Source: Saccharicrinis carchari
GTDB lineage: Bacteria; Bacteroidota; Bacteroidia; Bacteroidales; Marinilabiliaceae
Direction of reading: 5' to 3'
Assembly (NCBI RefSeq): GCF_900182605.1
Contig: NZ_FXTB01000001.1
Span: forward strand, 1,116,001-1,180,000
Length of the DNA stretch: 64,000 nt
Of this stretch, positions 53,399 to 62,100 are shown piece by piece. The notes below the pieces were generated by a model. The model ran no database searches. It saw only the letters and a program-made list of their open reading frames with translations, and was not told where the DNA came from. How positions within the stretch are numbered: the stretch's first letter is position 1; each line of letters begins with the position of its first letter. The translations under genes and the position numbers were made by a program.

Positions 53399-54706
53399 CT
53401 ACAAATCTTTTAGGAGAACGTTCTTTTCAGACTTATCGCGCAATTGCTTAAAATGATCCGCTACTTTTTTTACTTTGATTAAGCCTTCGGTTTCTTCAAA
53501 ATGAAGGTTTTCACTTCCATGTTCTTCAATCATATTAAGTACGGTGCTCACCTGAAGTCGGTTTATATCTAAGGCAGGCTGAAAGGTTGCGGGCTCATTG
53601 GCGTCACCGGACACCTCCACCAATACCTTGCATTTCACCAGCTCAAATAATATCTCGTTAAGCAGTCGGATAGGCAGCTTCAGTTCTACTGATAACTCCA
53701 TTGGCGTTAGTGGCTCCTTGCCGGCTTCAAAGCGTTTAACGGCATTATAACTCACTAACAAAGCCACCAGCTTTTTATATTCGGCACTTGCATTTTTAGT
53801 ATCTATTTCAAACTCGTAACTATTTACGTTTTGCACCGAAAATGATATTTCGGCCCCAAACATTACAATGAGCCAACTGGATTGCATCCATATTAAAAAC
53901 AGCGGCAACGCGGCAAAGCTTCCGTAAATGGCATTGTAACGGGATACTCCCACCATAAAATGAATAAAGTAATACTGAAGCACCTGAAACAGCACACCAG
54001 CCACCACACCACCTACCAAAGCCGAAAGAAAATTAACTTTGGTATTAGGCATAATCAATATTAACATGGTAAAAACAATACAGATAAGTACATAAGGCAG
54101 CGTGGATGAAACGATACGGCCAAAATAGCTGAGTGCGGAGTAATCGTTAAATGTACTCGATACGAATACTATCATACTACTGCTCGAAATCAAAAACAAC
54201 AGGGCTACCAAAACCAAAGCAATATAATCGGTAAACCTGCGTGCAAAATTACGCGCCCGTTTTACTTCCCATATATCATTAAAACTCTGTTCAATATTAC
54301 CCAACATCTGCATTACCGACCAAAACAATATAACCAGTCCCACACCTATGATTATTCCGCTCTTGGTGCTTTTGATATACATCTCGGCCAAACGTAGTAT
54401 GTACTCGAGCACTTCTTTTTGACCTACCATTCTATTGCTTAACTCTTGTTTTAAGGTTTCGTCGAAACCGAAACCCAGCGCTATTCCATACAACAGAGCC
54501 ATCAGCGGCACTACCGACATGAGGGAGTAAAAAGTTAATGCCGATGCTTTTTGCTGACATTTATCTTTAATAAAACCCTTGACAGATAAATAGAGAATTC
54601 GAAGTATATTTATGATGATAGAATGCGGACGTGAGAGCTCCACTTTCTGGATCCTCCACATATCCTCGGTGAGATATTGAATAATTTTTGAGAAAGATTC
54701 TTTCAT
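53399..54706 (-). CDS. YihY/BrkB-family inner membrane protein
   Basis: 435 residues. The YihY/virulence factor BrkB domain with six membrane helices spans about 40-310: KASALTFYSLMSVVPLMALLYGIALGFG, VGLVILFWSVMQMLGNIEQSFNDIWEVKRARNFARRFTDY, LLFLISSSSMIVF, SALVGGVVAGVLFQVLQYYFI, and YGSFAALPLFLIWMQSSWLIVMFGAEISF. It ends in a soluble helical tail of about 120 residues resembling a winged-helix region (TPMELSVELKLPIRLLNEILFEL). Formerly annotated as RNase BN; now seen as a transporter-like family of unknown function. It lies just downstream of rnpB on the same strand. Confidence 0.92.
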   Translation of the reverse strand: MKESFSKIIQYLTEDMWRIQKVELSRPHSIIINILRILYLSVKGFIKDKCQQKASALTFYSLMSVVPLMALLYGIALGFGFDETLKQELSNRMVGQKEVLEYILRLAEMYIKSTKSGIIIGVGLVILFWSVMQMLGNIEQSFNDIWEVKRARNFARRFTDYIALVLVALLFLISSSSMIVFVSSTFNDYSALSYFGRIVSSTLPYVLICIVFTMLILIMPNTKVNFLSALVGGVVAGVLFQVLQYYFIHFMVGVSRYNAIYGSFAALPLFLIWMQSSWLIVMFGAEISFSVQNVNSYEFEIDTKNASAEYKKLVALLVSYNAVKRFEAGKEPLTPMELSVELKLPIRLLNEILFELVKCKVLVEVSGDANEPATFQPALDINRLQVSTVLNMIEEHGSENLHFEETEGLIKVKKVADHFKQLRDKSEKNVLLKDL

Positions 54707-54739
54707 TATAAATTACTTGAAAGATAAAAGAAGAAAAAA

Positions 54740-55109
54740 ATAGCAAGTCGATAAGCCGGGTTCTGTCACTCATACATGAGCGGTCTATCATTTGTCTATG
54801 CTTATTATTGCTAATAAGCTAAAGCAACCTACCCCTCACAATTGCTTTCGCACCAAGGCGGACCACCCTGTATCTTCCGAAATTGTGATATATTTGGTCT
54901 TGCAATCCATTAGTTGCACGGCTACCTGTGTTACCACAAGTACCGGTGGGCTCTTACCCCACCTTTTCACCCTTACCGAACCGTAGTTAGGCGGTTGTTT
55001 TCTGTTGCATTACTATACCCTCACGAGTATCTTCCCGTTAGGAAGCATGGCGCCCTGTATTGCCCGGACTTTCCTCCTCAATTAAGCGGCGATAGACTGA
55101 CTTGCTATT
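54740..55109 (-). ncRNA. rnpB: RNase P RNA (class A)
   Basis: Read on the minus strand, the 5' part has GAGGAGGAAAGTCCGGGC (the universal CR-I/P4 region), CAGGGCGCCATGC and CTAACGGGAAG; the 3' part ends ACAGAACCCGGCTTATCGAC. The P1 stem is 10 bp: 55099-55108 with 54741-54750. A TACATTTG promoter box sits at 55114-55121 just upstream, and a T7 run follows the 3' end at 54734-54740. It is the catalytic RNA that cuts the 5' leader from pre-tRNA. Plus-strand open frames inside this interval are not genes. Confidence 0.97.
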
Positions 55110-55113
55110 GGTG

Positions 55114-55121
55114 CAAATGTA
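55114..55121 (-). promoter_or_regulatory. -7 promoter box of rnpB
   Basis: TACATTTG (TAnnTTTG consensus) on the minus strand, ending about five bases before the deduced RNase P RNA 5' end. No clear -33 TTTG at the right spacing. Confidence 0.6.
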
Positions 55122-55443
55122 ATAAAAAACGGTGAAAAAGAGCGCAGAGTGTAAAAACCAATTACTGCTAGTTTTTTGTTAATATTGATAGGCTTGGCAA
55201 ATGTGCCGTCCCATACGGGACTGGGTTTCTCTTTGGCAGGAATAACTATCCACAATACGTACCCAGCGGCACGCGATGTATCAGATTCACATAATCATTG
55301 CGTAAAACAATTGTCCTCAGAGTCTATCCCGATCTTCTAAAAAATTATGTAACGCTGTGTAAAATAATTTCATTAATGGAGCTTTGGCCTATCTTCATTC
55401 CTAGCCCAGGACTTACACCTCCTTTTTATCACCTATGTTTCTT
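55122..55443. other. Non-coding stretch between rnpB and the SPOR gene
   Basis: About 320 bases with no open frame. No terminator with a clear T run was found for the T9SS operon that ends at 55444. Nothing else is recognised. Confidence 0.4.
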
Positions 55444-56070
55444 CTATTCTATTTGATAGGGTAAATACGCATCCAGCTCTGCCACATAGGCATCCTTATA
55501 TCCTATGGCTTTGATATTGGCCAATTGTGCTACGGCATCTTTATACGAATAACTCCCTACGGTATAGCGATAGATCTTATCTTTTAAATAAAATTCTTTC
55601 ACATCCTCTACACCTTTAAAATGGCTGAGGTACACCGGAAATCTAAATGCACTTAATTGTATGGTGTAACGTTTGTTAGGATCAGGTTTAAAACCCCGCT
55701 TTATTTTATTTTTGAGTTGATATTTTGCCGTGTTCACAACAAAAGCCTCTACATACCCCAAATCTTTATAGTACACGAGCTCATTTTTGGCTTTGGCATA
55801 GGTAGGGAAAGTACCCACGGTATAACGCACATAACCATCGGCACATGAAAACTCACGCGCCTGCTCAATATTGTTAAAAAAAGAGGGTTCGCCTGCAGGA
55901 TATTTTAATGCTATAATCTGTATGGCGTAATCGTCAGTTTCGGGTACGGAAGATACGCTTACAATGGTTTTTGAAGTTCGCAGAGAAGCTAACTTATCCT
56001 TACGCTGCTGTGCCTGCATCCCCGTTAAACAAACAAGCCATATTAAGGCTAAAATACAATTCCTTTTCAT
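55444..56070 (-). CDS. Exported protein with two SPOR-like repeats
   Basis: 208 residues. A signal peptide (CILALIWLVCLTGMQAQ) is followed by two similar SPOR-like units: YAIQIIALKYPAGEPSFFNNIEQAREF...YVRYTVGTFPTYAKAKNELVYYKDLGYVEAFVV (about 47-112) and YTIQLSAFRFPVYLSHFKGVEDVKEF...YRYTVGSYSYKDAVAQLANIKAIGYKDAYV (about 134-199). SPOR domains usually bind denuded peptidoglycan glycan. The gene starts eight bases after the OmpA gene, so it is last in the T9SS module. A periplasmic peptidoglycan-contacting partner of the OmpA protein is inferred. Confidence 0.82.
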   Translation of the reverse strand: MKRNCILALIWLVCLTGMQAQQRKDKLASLRTSKTIVSVSSVPETDDYAIQIIALKYPAGEPSFFNNIEQAREFSCADGYVRYTVGTFPTYAKAKNELVYYKDLGYVEAFVVNTAKYQLKNKIKRGFKPDPNKRYTIQLSAFRFPVYLSHFKGVEDVKEFYLKDKIYRYTVGSYSYKDAVAQLANIKAIGYKDAYVAELDAYLPYQIE

Positions 56071-56078
56071 CTCTATCC

Positions 56079-58079
56079 TTATTCTTTAACTTTCCAAACA
56101 ATTACTTCTATTCGCTTGTTTTTCTGCTGTTCCTCTTCGCTACAGAGTACACCGCGCTTACACCTGTTAACGATATAACGTTCGCCATAACCACGTGGTA
56201 TAGTTGATTCTTCATCTACTCCTTTATCCTGTAGCATTTGCTGCACCTTTTCGCCCATTTTTTGCGTTTTCAACAGGTTATCGTATTTACTGCCCCTGGC
56301 ATCGGAATGAGTATTCAGCTTAACTACAATCTGCGGATTACTTTGCAGATAGCCAGCCAGCCTCTCCAAAGTTCTTTTACTTTCTTCTAGCAGCTCGGTA
56401 CCGTTATAGTACAGTATCATTCCACTAATGTCGTCGAGTACGGTATCGTTGAACATTGGGGTTAGTGCTATTCCGTTTTGGTTAATATCATTAATCTCTG
56501 AAATATCCACTATCATTCGTTTTGGGTTAAACTCACCCTCCTTTGTAAATACCAGTTCAAATACTTGCCCCTCTTTTTTAAACTTATCGGGGATGCTGAT
56601 ATTAAAATTACCTTTCGCATCCGAAACCGCTGTACCTATAAGCGTAGCGCTGTTTTTATCTAGCACCTGAACCTGAACCCCTTGTGCTACTTCATTGTTA
56701 AAGGTAGATTTTATTTTAGCAGCTACAGCCATTGGAAAAACAGATAAGTTGCTTGCTGTTTCTGCTGGTTCCTCTTTCACCTCCGGTAAGGCCGCTATTT
56801 CTATCACATCACCCACCTCCGGATTGTCCTGTTGAGTTTCTTCCTTTTCTTGTTGCAATAGTTCTACATAAAATATATCGTCGTTGGCTCCCCTTCTATT
56901 ACTCGACAGAAAACCTCTGCTGGGGTCTTTGGGGTTGATGGTATAAGCAAAGTCATCTTTAGGTGAGTTAAAAGGTAGCAACAGATTTTGCGGTTTTTGC
57001 CATTTGCCATTTTTAAACTCCGATTTAAAAATATCCAAACCACCATAACCGATATGGCCATCGGATGAGAAAAACAACTCATTGGTTTTGTTAATAGAAG
57101 GAAACTCCTCGTTTCCATAGGTATTAACTTCGGGGCCCAGGTTACTCATTGTACCGTATGCTCCACCCCTTAGTCTTTCTACCTTGTAGATATCTTTGCC
57201 GCCATAGCCCCCTTTTTTATTCGATACAAAATACAAAAACTTGTCGTCGGGAGATACCGCCGGCATAACACAATCATAATCGATGCTGTTAAAGGGAAGC
57301 TCCTCGGATTTACCCCAATCCTTACCATCGTATTGTACTTTAAATATTTTTAGTCTGTTCCCTCCTTTAACCCTAACGGCCAGGGTGTAGTACATCGTGT
57401 TGTAATCCGAAGTAAAGGCAATGGCGCCAATATGATATTGAAATTGTAGTTTTTCTGAAAACAGGCGCCCCTCTTGTATCTCATGGTCTATCAAATCAGA
57501 ATAATAAAGATCTAAAAAAGCTTTTCCGGTTTTATCGAGGTTTTTATTATTGGTATCTTTTGGAGCCGAAGAATATACAACGCCATCCTTATAGTAAACC
57601 GTACCAAAGGATTGGCCGGCGGTATAAATAGCAGATGGAATAACCCGCACGTTCTGATCCATTTCGGCATGCTTAACCGCCCATTTACAAGCCGCTATTA
57701 AGTCATCCACCTCATCTACTCTTACGCCATCGGCTTTGGCCATTTGGTAGTATTCTATAGCCATTTCGTAACCACCTTCTTTTTGCAGTGTTTTGGCAAA
57801 AGTTACCAGATCGTTGCCGGAGAGTTCGTCCATTACTTCGCCAAAAGTATTGAATGCACTTTGCGTATCATTTAGCTCAAAATAACAGGTAGCTATTTTT
57901 TTGGTAACATCGGTATTAATTTCTTCGCCTTCTTCCTTGGCTTGGGTATACGATAAAAGTGCCTGATAATATTCGCCTTTATGATAAAGTTTATCGCCTT
58001 TTTTTACATATTTGCCTTGCGCCGACAAAATATGGCCGGCCACAAACATCAATAAAAAAATTATATATCGAATTTTCAT
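56079..58079 (-). CDS. PorE-like OmpA-family protein (TPR, PD40 propeller, CRD, OmpA)
   Basis: 666 residues. Signal peptide (IIFLLMFVAGHILSAQG); TPR-like helices at about 20-130 (GDKLYHKGEYYQALLSYTQAKEEG, FELNDTQSAFNTFGEVMDEL); WD40/PD40-type propeller at about 140-410 (MPAVSPDDKFLYFVSNKKGGYGGKDIYKV, EEFPSINKTNELFFSSDGHIGYGGLDIF); CarboxypepD-like segment at about 450-545; C-terminal OmpA domain with LNTHSDARGS and NKRIEVIV. The domain order is that of Porphyromonas PorE, a T9SS component that links the machinery to peptidoglycan, but this family has many paralogues next to PorP/SprF genes. It starts 102 bases after PorP/SprF. Confidence 0.9.
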   Translation of the reverse strand: MKIRYIIFLLMFVAGHILSAQGKYVKKGDKLYHKGEYYQALLSYTQAKEEGEEINTDVTKKIATCYFELNDTQSAFNTFGEVMDELSGNDLVTFAKTLQKEGGYEMAIEYYQMAKADGVRVDEVDDLIAACKWAVKHAEMDQNVRVIPSAIYTAGQSFGTVYYKDGVVYSSAPKDTNNKNLDKTGKAFLDLYYSDLIDHEIQEGRLFSEKLQFQYHIGAIAFTSDYNTMYYTLAVRVKGGNRLKIFKVQYDGKDWGKSEELPFNSIDYDCVMPAVSPDDKFLYFVSNKKGGYGGKDIYKVERLRGGAYGTMSNLGPEVNTYGNEEFPSINKTNELFFSSDGHIGYGGLDIFKSEFKNGKWQKPQNLLLPFNSPKDDFAYTINPKDPSRGFLSSNRRGANDDIFYVELLQQEKEETQQDNPEVGDVIEIAALPEVKEEPAETASNLSVFPMAVAAKIKSTFNNEVAQGVQVQVLDKNSATLIGTAVSDAKGNFNISIPDKFKKEGQVFELVFTKEGEFNPKRMIVDISEINDINQNGIALTPMFNDTVLDDISGMILYYNGTELLEESKRTLERLAGYLQSNPQIVVKLNTHSDARGSKYDNLLKTQKMGEKVQQMLQDKGVDEESTIPRGYGERYIVNRCKRGVLCSEEEQQKNKRIEVIVWKVKE

Positions 58080-58181
58080 GATACAAAGATATTAATTCTA
58101 TAATCAGAAAGCATGCCCTGTTTATGTGTTGTTTACAGGCACAAAGGGTTAAGGGTTACAAATAATTGAGTAATAATTCGT

Positions 58182-59120
58182 TTAAAAATATCTGATCGAT
58201 CGCATACCGGCTCTTTTGTTAAAGGTAAAATCGAACTGGATACCTATTTCATGTGATCCATATTTGGCATATTTATTTATGGAACTCAGCGCGTAATCAA
58301 AGGAATAGCGTACGGTAAACTGGCGGTTGATAACATATTCCGATAAAAACACCATCTCCGAAACGGAACGGTACGAAAGTCCCAACCAAAGGGCATCGGC
58401 AACCAGCACATTGGCCGAAACATCGAATTGCAGTGGTGCCCCATAAACTTCCCTTAGCAGCAACGTTGGCTTAATCTTGACACCGTCCCAGTCAATTACG
58501 TAGCCTCCATAGAGATACATGTGCATATTTTTTAGGTCGAGCGTATTTTTATACGTTTCTTCCCCTTCGTCGAAATTATTGGAGAACATTTTGGGTACGG
58601 AGAAACCGGCAAAATAATTTTCGCCATAAAAATAAGTTCCAAAACCCACATTCATCCCGAGCTTGGATTCCTTTCCATTAAAAAGCGGATCGCCAAACTG
58701 TTCGGTGATAGCCTTGTTGCCATCGTACACACGTGAACTGACACCAAGTTGCAAGCCAAAAGAAAGAAATTTTTCACGATCGATCATCAACTTGTAGGAA
58801 GCCGCTGCCATGGCATCGAAATTATTGGAGAAACCAATATTGTCGTTCATTATGCTTACCCCAACACCCAGGTTGGTATCCTCGATGGGACCATGCACGT
58901 TTAAGGCCTGATTCATGGGAGCACCATCAAAACCCACCCATTGGCTACGGTGTATCAACAGTCCGCTTATAACATCGCGTGTACCGTTATACGCGGGGTT
59001 TAACAAACCCTGGTTGGCAATGTAATGGTTAAATTGCACCATGTCCTGCCCGTAGACAGCACTTGTGGCCAACAGCAAAATAAAACTAATAATTGCTTTT
59101 TTAAATGGCATATATATCAT
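58182..59120 (-). CDS. PorP/SprF-family type IX secretion membrane protein
   Basis: 312 residues (ATG 59120, or ATG 59111). A signal peptide (FILLLATSAVYGQ) is followed by the family signature QDMVQFNHYIANQGLLNPAYNGTRD and a beta-barrel with GLSYRSVSEMVFLSEYVINRQFTVRYSFDYALS near the C-terminus. In Flavobacterium SprF is needed for surface display of the adhesin SprB; PorP is a T9SS component in Porphyromonas. It sits 50 bases downstream of the giant sorting-domain protein, the arrangement of a cargo-specific helper. Outer membrane. Confidence 0.94.
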   Translation of the reverse strand: MIYMPFKKAIISFILLLATSAVYGQDMVQFNHYIANQGLLNPAYNGTRDVISGLLIHRSQWVGFDGAPMNQALNVHGPIEDTNLGVGVSIMNDNIGFSNNFDAMAAASYKLMIDREKFLSFGLQLGVSSRVYDGNKAITEQFGDPLFNGKESKLGMNVGFGTYFYGENYFAGFSVPKMFSNNFDEGEETYKNTLDLKNMHMYLYGGYVIDWDGVKIKPTLLLREVYGAPLQFDVSANVLVADALWLGLSYRSVSEMVFLSEYVINRQFTVRYSFDYALSSINKYAKYGSHEIGIQFDFTFNKRAGMRSIRYF

Positions 59121-59170
59121 GGTCAGTTCAATTATTCAACAATTGTATTTAATGCTCCCCTCACAGTGGG

Positions 59171-62100
59171 TTATCTGCGTAACTCTATATATCCGTTGTA
59201 TTCTTTAGTTTCTACCCTGTCACCTATATTCACCTCCACCTTGAACACATAGAAATATGTACCGTTTGGCAAGTCGCTGCCAATAGAAAACATACTGGCC
59301 TCGGATGAGGTGCCGTCCCACCAATTACCATCCTCACCATAGGTGGTGTCTTTGGAGCGATATACCATGGTTCCCCATCGGTTAAAGACTTCGAGTGTTG
59401 ATTTAGTTGCTGTCACCCCATTTTTATTGATACCAACAATTCTAAAATAATCGTTAAAGCCATCCCCATTAGGCGAAAAGGCATTAGGTATTAAGAATGT
59501 TTTATCCTCCTCGATCTCTTTGTTCCCAGCATAAAAATAAACCATAGCCGTATCTGTACGATACATGTAATCAATATTCCGTATGACGTACCTTACTGAG
59601 TCGAGGCCATAAAAATTAGGCAGCTTTTCGTAAGTTAATGCACCGCTTATGGTATCTATTGAAGCTACACCAATAGTTTTAACAGGATTTCCTTTTTTAT
59701 TAAGCACAACATTATTTAAGCTATCCACGAAGCCTTCCAACAATGCGAATCGTATATTGCCTTGATTATCTGAATCCTGAACAATATCTACCGATTGATT
59801 TAGGATGTCGTTTGTGTGGACTAAAATACTGCCTGTGAGCGCTTTATTTTCAATGCTAAGACTATCATCGATCGCAATAAGCGGTGAATCAAAGAATTTA
59901 ACATTATCTGCTACAGAGGCACTACATCCTGTAACGGGATTCGTTGCCATCACTTTATAGGTTCCGCCGGAAAGGATTTCAATATCATCGAACACAATAG
60001 CACTTCCATCTCCTTGACGAATCTGACCATAAATTGTGTTTGTGTCCCATCCTTTGTATAATGTATAATTTATACCTGTTTCACTTCCATCCATGGTTAC
60101 AAAGTCGCCTACATAACAATCTCCTGCATCGGGTTTAGTACAGGACAATAAGTATGTTGTGTCTGGCAATGGATTTTCTATAACCTTAACGGTATCTTCA
60201 CTTATTAACTCACAACCAGTAGAATATAATATTGATTTTACGATATACTCTCCACCGGTTAATTGTTTTGTGTAAAGCTGCTCGCTATTGTTACCTACAA
60301 TAACATCGAGGGCATTTTCCATGTCCATTAGGTTATGAAGCAGGTATGCTACACCCTGTTGCGAATTTTCAATTCCAATTCTTAATCCTTCGTCGCCTTC
60401 ACAATAAGAATCCTTTCCTTTGGTAGCAGAATCTGAGCCAAATTGGGTGAAGGTTACAAACTCATCCGGTGCATTATTAAACTCAACACGCACTGTTCCC
60501 ATGGAAACATCGCATGCGCCGCTGTTTGACATGGCGATTACTTCATATATTTCGGAACTTCCGGCCGGTTCGTTTACCGTCCACCAAATAGAATCTCTAA
60601 CGGCTCCTGTAATCGTATCTAAAATATTGCCTACAGTAGATTGGATACGATAATTTCTTCCGGGATCGAATCCCTGGAGATAGATCATAGCCTCACCACC
60701 ACAAACCCTTTCGTTATCGGCTACAAGCTTATGCATAGCAGGTAGGGGTTCCAATAATATGTTCACTAAATTACCAGCATTGGCTAAACTTACACATGCA
60801 TCACCACCTCTTGACTTGTGGATGGTATATACACCTTCCGGGACTAAATCAGGGAAAGCCAGTTCTTGTGCTGTACCGCTTGCATTTGTTCCTGTTACCT
60901 CCGATATTACCGTACCACTGGCATCCTTCACCTGATAAGTAACATCTAACTCATTATCCGTAAGCCTGAGCTCAACCCCCTTTTCACTTCCACAATACGT
61001 TGTTCTCACTGTTGGATCGATGATTTGATCTAAAGGTGCGGGACTTTCTGCCACTGTAACGCTTCCATTCATATTTGAGGTACAGCCTTGATCGCTAATG
61101 GCCATGAATGTATAAATTCCTTCCTGGTTCACTTTATATTTAAGTGAATCCTCATCTGTCCTTCCGGGTATCTGAGCCAGAATACTCAAGCTACCTGAAC
61201 CATCGTCCAACTGGAGTCTGTAGGTAAAGTCTGCTTCGGATTGAACCACACCCAACATAGCACCATCGTTTGTCAAATCACATGTTGCACCCGATCCGAA
61301 CATCGCAAAAGCTACTGGTAAAGGATTCACATTCAGGTTTACCCTGTTGGCCATTTCTGTATCGCAAAGTCCATTACGAGCCATCACGTAGTACTCACCT
61401 TCCTCGATGGCCTCGTTAAATTGTATAGCATTACCCGTACCGCTTATTGTTTGCAATGGCGCAAGATCGCCTGCTTTCCAAAGCTCATAATCTACGGCTA
61501 CTTCGGTAGCAGCCAACCCAAATTGTACACCCGGGTCGCCGTTACAAATTTCGCCCGAACCGGTAACCTGTTGTTTGGTAATCGCACCTGCTACATCAAC
61601 TATAAGCGTAGAAGAAGCATAGATAGAGCATCCTTCTTTGATAGCTTGCACCCCATAGGTGGCATTAGCATCCACTACACGTTCAAAACCTACATCGTTT
61701 CCATCCCCGGTAATGCTTGGAATACCTATGGCAGGATAATAATCGGTACCCACTTGTTTTACAAGCACGTAGGTTACACCAAGTTCGGAGCTTTCAACAT
61801 ACAATGAATCACCGTTATCACAACCTGTTCCAGGATCTGCCAGCAAAAGTGCCACATCCATAGGCAATGGTTTTTCGGTAATTGATATGGGGCCGTTTAG
61901 CATGGTTGAAGTACATGAGGTTATTCCATCCGTACGCTGGGCTATAATATTATAGTCGCCCGTGGCATTAATTGTAAACTCAAGCCTGCTGTTGTTGCCA
62001 TTTTGCCATGTGCCTCTGTTGCCTGAGTTAATTTCTTCCCAGGTATATTCCACATCGGCTTCCGAATCATTCATGTAAATCATAGTTGATTCACCGGTAC

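Noticed and set aside
54792-55135. Two plus-strand open frames of 64 and 73 codons
   Set aside because: They lie inside the RNase P RNA gene on the opposite strand, whose conserved core and P1 stem explain the sequence.
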